From Muribaculaceae bacterium (GTDB taxonomy: Bacteria > Cyanobacteriota > Vampirovibrionia > Gastranaerophilales > Gastranaerophilaceae): DNA of 35,250 nucleotides. Shown piece after piece: positions 31,939 to 35,250 of the stretch. The translations under genes and the position numbers were made by a program. A model generated the notes under the pieces. It was not told where the DNA came from. It made no database searches and saw nothing but the letters and a program-made list of their open reading frames with translations. The DNA lies in contig JAMPCZ010000009.1 in assembly GCA_023665935.1 (NCBI GenBank), forward strand, positions 1 to 35,250, given 5' to 3'. How positions within the stretch are numbered: position 1 is the first letter of the stretch; each line of letters begins with the position of its first letter.

Positions 31939-32289
31939 ATGGCAGATGAAAAAAGATGTCCGTATTGTGCGGAGATAATTGAAGGAACAGAAGAAAAATG
32001 TCCTCACTGCGGAGAAAAGCTAGGAGACACAGAAAAAATTGAAATCGAGATTAAACCTAAAAATACTACACAAGAAAATTCTTTGCCACCACAACATCCA
32101 CAAAGCAAAAAACAAACACCGATTACTAAATTTATACATAATGTTACATTATGGGCTTGTGTTATAGCATTCTTTAGCGGGTGCGGAATTCTTTTTGCTG
32201 GAGAAATTGGAATAGCCGATATTACAATAAATTTAATTTATTGGGTAATGGCGATTTTCTTCTTATTGGTATGGAAATTTACAGAGTAA
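31939..32289 (+). CDS. Short zinc-ribbon membrane protein
   Basis: The 116-residue protein begins with CPYCAEIIEGTEEKCPHCGEKLG, two CxxC pairs of a zinc ribbon. A charged and Pro/Gln-rich linker follows (about 30-60), then two membrane helices (VTLWACVIAFFSGCGILFAG and ITINLIYWVMAIFFLLVW). ATG 31939 has AAGGAG upstream, and it begins 12 bp after the previous gene. It has no other recognisable domain. In its operon it is the smallest member, perhaps a membrane adaptor. Confidence 0.73.
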   Translation: MADEKRCPYCAEIIEGTEEKCPHCGEKLGDTEKIEIEIKPKNTTQENSLPPQHPQSKKQTPITKFIHNVTLWACVIAFFSGCGILFAGEIGIADITINLIYWVMAIFFLLVWKFTE

Positions 32290-32305
32290 TTTGCAGGAGA
32301 TAAAC

Positions 32306-33682
32306 ATGAATGAAGATGAAAAAATATGCCCGTATTGTGGGCAAGTTATAAAAAAGGTTGCGGTTAAGTGCAAGTACTGCAAAACCTTTTTGCAAGAAAA
32401 ACAAGCTAATACTACAACTATTAAAAACAATTCCTCAATGGGGATAAAATTAAGTCTAATTCTTTTGGGAGTATTATTGCTTGTTGGGACGGTTATATAC
32501 TTTAATAATCAACAAATATCTGCACTGTTTCATAAAAATGCTAATGTTGCAGAAGAAAGTAACAGAGGAAACCAAACAGCGAAATTGATATTTGAAATTG
32601 TTTCAAATCAACCCAAAAGTATTATTCCTAAAAATCTGACAGATGAAGCTGAATGCAAGTTAAGAGTCATTTTAAAGGATTACAATACAGATATTGTAAA
32701 AACTCCAAAGAAAAATGAGCTTACTGTTGTTTTTTACGATAATTATACGCAAAATGATTATAAGAGAATAATAGAAAAAATAAACGAGCCGTTGCTAATA
32801 TTTGGCGATAATAGATTAAGCAGTAAAGATTTAAAAAAGGTTTCTTTTTATAAAGATAAATACGAACATAAAGAACACTTATCAATTAAATTTAATGAAG
32901 CTGGTTCAAAACAATTAACTGATATAACCTCTAAATTAATCAGAAAAAGTTTGCCATTTATATACAATGGAAAAGTAATAGCTTCCCCTACCATAATGGA
33001 AGCTATAACTGGGGGAGAAGCTGTAATTAGTCTTGATAATAGTGTTAGCATTGATAAAAAAGAATTTATTAAAAGCATAAAAGCGGATATGGATGGCGTT
33101 TCTTTCTCGTTGCAAAGACCTGTTTTTGATATGATAACTTCAATAAATAATGCCGAGGAACAGTTTAAGAAATATTTAGAAGCTAAACACTCAACAGATG
33201 AAACTTGTAAGGCATTTGTGAAATTATTTGATGAATTAATAGCTTTTCGAAGTTATATTTACGAGCAAAGAGATAAGTTTGGCTTAAGTCCATTGGAAAC
33301 TATGACAATCAATAAAATTGAATTAAAAAATGAAGGATTTAATGAAAAAACAAAACAAAGAATTAATAGGATAATTTCCCCTGCCACTTCTTTGGTATAT
33401 CTTGAAACTAGTCAAGATTATTTTGCAGTTGTGCAAATTAATTATGATTATCTTTTAAGCCGTTATTCTCAATATTTAATTCCTGAGTGGCGAGAATATT
33501 TAAGCCTAGAAAAAGAAGAAAGCATAGATTATTCAATAGGTGCTTGGTATGATGATGAACACTGGGGAGATATATATTTCAAGTGGGTTAATAAATGGGA
33601 GGATTTTTTAAAACGATACCCTGATTTTTACAGAAAAGAGGAAATCAAAGAAAATATAGAAGGAATTAAGGAAACATTTTAA
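32306..33682 (+). CDS. Zinc-ribbon membrane protein with a SecD head-like domain
   Basis: The 458-residue protein starts CPYCGQVIKKVAVKCKYCKTFL, a zinc ribbon. One membrane helix follows at about 45-65 (SLILLGVLLLVGTVIYF). Residues about 185-245 read SIKFNEAGSKQLTDITSKL, then NGKVIASPTIMEAITGGEA, the pattern of the periplasmic P1 head of SecD (EGAxxFxxxT, DGxVxSAPxIxxxIxGGxAxI). The last 200 residues are helical and unrecognised. There are none of the six membrane helices of true SecD, so this is not the translocase subunit. ATG 32306 has GCAGGAGA upstream. It is the last gene of the operon, closed by the terminator at 33694. Confidence 0.74.
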   Translation: MNEDEKICPYCGQVIKKVAVKCKYCKTFLQEKQANTTTIKNNSSMGIKLSLILLGVLLLVGTVIYFNNQQISALFHKNANVAEESNRGNQTAKLIFEIVSNQPKSIIPKNLTDEAECKLRVILKDYNTDIVKTPKKNELTVVFYDNYTQNDYKRIIEKINEPLLIFGDNRLSSKDLKKVSFYKDKYEHKEHLSIKFNEAGSKQLTDITSKLIRKSLPFIYNGKVIASPTIMEAITGGEAVISLDNSVSIDKKEFIKSIKADMDGVSFSLQRPVFDMITSINNAEEQFKKYLEAKHSTDETCKAFVKLFDELIAFRSYIYEQRDKFGLSPLETMTINKIELKNEGFNEKTKQRINRIISPATSLVYLETSQDYFAVVQINYDYLLSRYSQYLIPEWREYLSLEKEESIDYSIGAWYDDEHWGDIYFKWVNKWEDFLKRYPDFYRKEEIKENIEGIKETF

Positions 33683-33693
33683 TGAAAATTATA

Positions 33694-33717
33694 AAAGACG
33701 GCTTTTAAGCCGTCTTT
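33694..33717 (+). terminator. Terminator of the zinc-ribbon operon
   Basis: AAAGACGGCTT (33694-33704) pairs with AAGCCGTCTTT (33707-33717), a perfect 11-bp stem with T-rich sequence after it. The A-rich left flank could also end leftward transcripts. Confidence 0.85.
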
Positions 33718-33754
33718 ATTGCAGATAAACAAAACGAAAGTAAATCATAATTAA

Positions 33755-34351
33755 TTATTGCTGAATACTATGAATAAAGTTATATAAATTACCAACAGAA
33801 GTATTGTATTGCTTAGCTATCAGGGTTTTAGGCACTCCTAAAGATACTAATTTCATAATATCCTCTGTATGTGGGTCTAATTTAGATTTACCCTTGCCAC
33901 GAGGGCGACCGAGTTTGACTCCCGCTAACTTTTTGGCTCTCAAACCCTCTGTAGTTCGTAAGCTGATTAACTCCCTCTCTATTTGAGCAACTAGAGCAAA
34001 AATTGTCTTGGTGACTGTAGAAGCAATCGAATTATCCATATTGCAAAAGTTTTCTTTAAGGGAATACATGGTAATACCTTTATCTTGTGTTAATTGGATT
34101 ACTTCTAATATTTGAATAGTTGACCTTGCAATCCTAGAGAGTTCAGGAACGATTAGAATGTCTCCCGATTGCATAGAGTCTAGCAATGCTCCTAGCTTAC
34201 GGTACTTGTAACTGAATTTACCGCTAACTTTTTCTTCTGTAAACTCAACATTACCGAGCTTCATACGGTTTGCAAACTGTAGTATATCAATCTTATTCTT
34301 TTCAGTATCCTGTAAAACAGTAGATACTCTCAAAAATGCTTTTGTTGCCAT
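33755..34351 (-). CDS. Small serine recombinase (resolvase/invertase family)
   Basis: The 198-residue protein has the resolvase N-terminal catalytic domain. FLRVST includes the nucleophile Ser10, and GDILIVPELSRIARS holds the second catalytic Arg region. SIASTVTKTIFALVAQIERELISLRTTEGLRA is the long E-helix. GVKLGRPRGKGKSKLDPHTEDIMKLVSLGVPKTLIAKQYNTSVGNLYNFI is the C-terminal DNA-binding helix-turn-helix. Size fits resolvases and invertases (about 180-200), not large integrases. ATG 34351 has AGAGGT upstream. Neighbouring phage-like small genes and a switch-like operator region suggest a mobile element. I found no clear invertible segment in the window. Confidence 0.92.
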   Translation of the reverse strand: MATKAFLRVSTVLQDTEKNKIDILQFANRMKLGNVEFTEEKVSGKFSYKYRKLGALLDSMQSGDILIVPELSRIARSTIQILEVIQLTQDKGITMYSLKENFCNMDNSIASTVTKTIFALVAQIERELISLRTTEGLRAKKLAGVKLGRPRGKGKSKLDPHTEDIMKLVSLGVPKTLIAKQYNTSVGNLYNFIHSIQQ

Positions 34352-34466
34352 GGTGATTTTACCTCTTTTCAATAAAAACCTTATTTTTGATTTTTCTTAT
34401 ATGTATTTCTACAATGAAAGACATAGCTTTTTATTGTATGGATTTATACAGTTAAAACGGTCGTTT

Positions 34467-34661
34467 TTAGTGTAAGTTGATTAAGGCTTCAACTTCAACT
34501 TTGATATTGTATAAGTTCTGCTCTATTGTTTCTGATAGAGATATGAGTCCTGTTAATGACCTCTTATCATGCCTTGAGTCCAAGCCTAGTAAGTTGTCTT
34601 TCAATGCTATTACAAGCCCGTATGTATTGTGTATGAGCGCCAATATATCCAATGTTTCCAT
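34467..34661 (-). CDS. Small unknown protein, mobile-element context
   Basis: This 64-residue protein starts at ATG 34661 with AAGGGAA upstream. It looks helical throughout (DILALIHNTYGLVIALKDNLLGL and LISLSETIEQNLYNIKVEVEALINL) and has no membrane helix or known motif. It lies between the recombinase and the phage-like gene on the same strand, consistent with a small accessory gene of a prophage or integrative element. Confidence 0.6.
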   Translation of the reverse strand: METLDILALIHNTYGLVIALKDNLLGLDSRHDKRSLTGLISLSETIEQNLYNIKVEVEALINLH

Positions 34662-34694
34662 GTTGTATTCCCTTTATCCTGTATTCTCTTAAGA

Positions 34695-34718
34695 AGTGTA
34701 GAGCCGAAGCCCTACACT
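34695..34718 (-). terminator. UUCG-loop hairpin at the end of the phage-like gene
   Basis: On the minus strand AGTGTAGGGC and GCTCTACACT form a 10-bp stem (one G-T wobble) around a TTCG tetraloop, overlapping the gene's stop codon. It has only a weak T tail, so it may be a terminator, attenuator or transcript stabiliser. Confidence 0.5.
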
Positions 34719-34999
34719 ATTGTAAACTTTCTGTAATTACTTTGTTTGATAAAAGCATTGTATAATTCAAGATATTTTTTCTTGAAAGCAGTTGTATTAA
34801 AGTTGTTTCTAACAATGTTTTGAAAACGAACTGTAAAAGCTCCAATTTGCATTTCTTCTAATCCTGTTTCATCAAGTACAGATTTAATTAGAGCTTCTTT
34901 TTCCTTTTTCATTTCTTCAAGCTCATTGATTTTAGCTTCTAAAGTTCTGATGTCTCTGATTTCGTTTTCTAAGTTTGATGTAATGATAACTGTTGCCAT
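34712..34999 (-). CDS. Phage-type coiled-coil protein of unknown function
   Basis: The 95-residue protein has a long charged helix (NEIRDIRTLEAKINELEEMKKEKEALIKSVLDE, about 11-43). It is followed by GAFTVRFQNIVRNNFNTTAFKKKYLELYNAFIKQSNYRKFTI. This end resembles the recurring (R)xDxxxFKxxxPxLYxxYxKxSxYRxFxI ending of small phage proteins found in early or recombination regions. That resemblance is from memory and should be checked. ATG 34999 has AAAGGA upstream. It is the first leftward gene next to the operator array, as expected of an early gene under repressor control. Confidence 0.72.
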   Translation of the reverse strand: MATVIITSNLENEIRDIRTLEAKINELEEMKKEKEALIKSVLDETGLEEMQIGAFTVRFQNIVRNNFNTTAFKKKYLELYNAFIKQSNYRKFTIV

Positions 35000-35037
35000 A
35001 ATTTTTGTCCTTTCGTTTTGTTTGTCCTTACTTTTTT

Positions 35038-35066
35038 ATATTACATCACTTATGATAGAATTACAA
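35038..35066 (-). promoter_or_regulatory. Leftward promoter overlapped by operators 1 and 2
   Basis: On the minus strand TTGTAA (35066-35061), a 17-base spacer and TAATAT (35043-35038) lie ahead of the phage-like gene starting at 34999. Both boxes touch the operator-like dyads at 35043-35058 and 35063-35078. Confidence 0.6.
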
Positions 35067-35139
35067 CATGTGTGATGTAATACATTTACACTTCTTTACA
35101 TTTCTATCAAGTATGTTGTATTAACATCAATAATGATGT
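35043..35139. promoter_or_regulatory. Array of four 16-bp operator-like dyads
   Basis: Four inverted repeats of 6-4-6 layout fit the consensus ACATCA-N4-TGATGT. They are ACATCA/TGATAG (35043-35058), ACAACA/TGATGT (35063-35078), CTATCA/TGTTGT (35104-35119) and ACATCA/TGATGT (35124-35139). Start-to-start spacings are 20, 41 and 20 bp, so the sites form two pairs, each lying on one of two opposing promoters. This is the kind of layout expected of a phage or integrative-element repressor region. Confidence 0.72.
35095..35124 (+). promoter_or_regulatory. Rightward promoter overlapped by operators 3 and 4
   Basis: TTTACA (35095-35100), an 18-base spacer and TATTAA (35119-35124) precede the rightward gene beginning at 35145. 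The spacer and -10 box are covered by the dyads at 35104-35119 and 35124-35139. Confidence 0.55.
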
Positions 35140-35144
35140 AATAT

Positions 35145-35250
35145 ATGGTTATGGTTAATAAGAACGGAAAACAATTAAATAGGCTGGAATTAAAACTACA
35201 AAAGGATATAGAGGCTATTATGGCAGATAATGAAGTCAAGTTCTCTATAT
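35145..35250 (+). CDS. 5' end of a rightward gene cut by the window edge
   Basis: The open frame starts at ATG 35145 (a second in-frame ATG lies at 35151) and runs out of the window after 35 codons. It reads MVMVNKNGKQLNRLELKLQK and then DIEAIMADNEVKFSI. No good ribbon or helix-turn-helix motif is complete enough to name. No clear ribosome-binding site precedes it, and the predicted transcript leader is short, so translation may be near-leaderless. By position, divergent from a phage-like early gene across the operator array, it could encode a repressor or another early gene. Confidence 0.5.
   Translation, partial: MVMVNKNGKQLNRLELKLQKDIEAIMADNEVKFSI

Noticed and set aside
32306-33682. Annotation of the last zinc-ribbon gene as secD
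   Set aside because: Only the head-domain pattern is present; the multi-helix membrane domain of SecD is missing.
33755-35145. Complete prophage
   Set aside because: Only a recombinase, two small genes and a switch-like region are visible; no structural, replication or lysis genes lie in the window, so only the edge of an element can be claimed.

Overview
The window looks like an AT-rich chromosomal segment from a gut-type Vampirovibrionia/Melainabacteria lineage (Candidatus Gastranaerophilales, the non-photosynthetic sister group of cyanobacteria). This assignment is an inference. It rests on a PDZ/DUF512 radical SAM protein of the kind typical of cyanobacteria, prepilins with the lineage-like AAFTLAEVL start, a divergent flagellar export block, and very large repeat-rich proteins. 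No rRNA, tRNA or CRISPR array was seen.

Layout. Positions 1-323 hold the 5' part of an unknown leftward gene. Positions 480-1870 encode a stand-alone AICAR-transformylase-like protein, with the catalytic His apparently replaced, and a dCMP-deaminase-like protein. Positions 2016-7916 are a tight flagellar operon: fliE, fliF, a divergent protein in the fliG slot, a fliH-like gene and flhA, closed by a strong bidirectional terminator; fliI is absent from the window. Leftward genes follow: a radical SAM/SPASM protein, and a LysM/proline-rich repeat protein split by a frameshift in an A8 tract. yidD then abuts a convergent prepilin whose 5' end is built from palindromic repeats. Positions 12108-13884 hold a padR-DUF512 pair. 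Positions 14001-17616 hold small secreted or unknown proteins, a GT39-type membrane glycosyltransferase and a Spy/CpxP-like protein.

The centrepiece is a single 3260-residue protein (17730-27512). It carries an EF-hand, beta-repeats, a LysM, an annexin-like GTDED segment, a Gly-rich hydrophobic segment and 16 HVDG repeats. These are followed by a HELTH zinc-protease motif, an FHA domain, a region resembling the OspF/SpvC/LanKC phosphothreonine-lyase family, an Ala-Pro linker and a C-terminal calpain-like cysteine protease. A phosphothreonine-binding domain next to a phosphothreonine-lyase-like domain, with two protease signatures, reads like a multi-warhead effector acting on another cell. 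The flagellar export genes about 10 kb upstream are one possible export route, but nothing proves it.

Positions 27545-35250 are accessory DNA. They hold an XRE regulator, a second prepilin, a small gene between inverted copies of a hairpin repeat, a HEPN/MNT pair, and an XRE regulator divergent from a four-gene operon in which every protein starts with a zinc ribbon (the last also has a SecD-head-like domain). A serine recombinase and two small phage-like genes follow. At the right edge is a divergent control region where four 16-bp operator-like dyads (spaced 20-41-20 bp) overlie two opposing promoters, a layout like a phage or integrative-element genetic switch.
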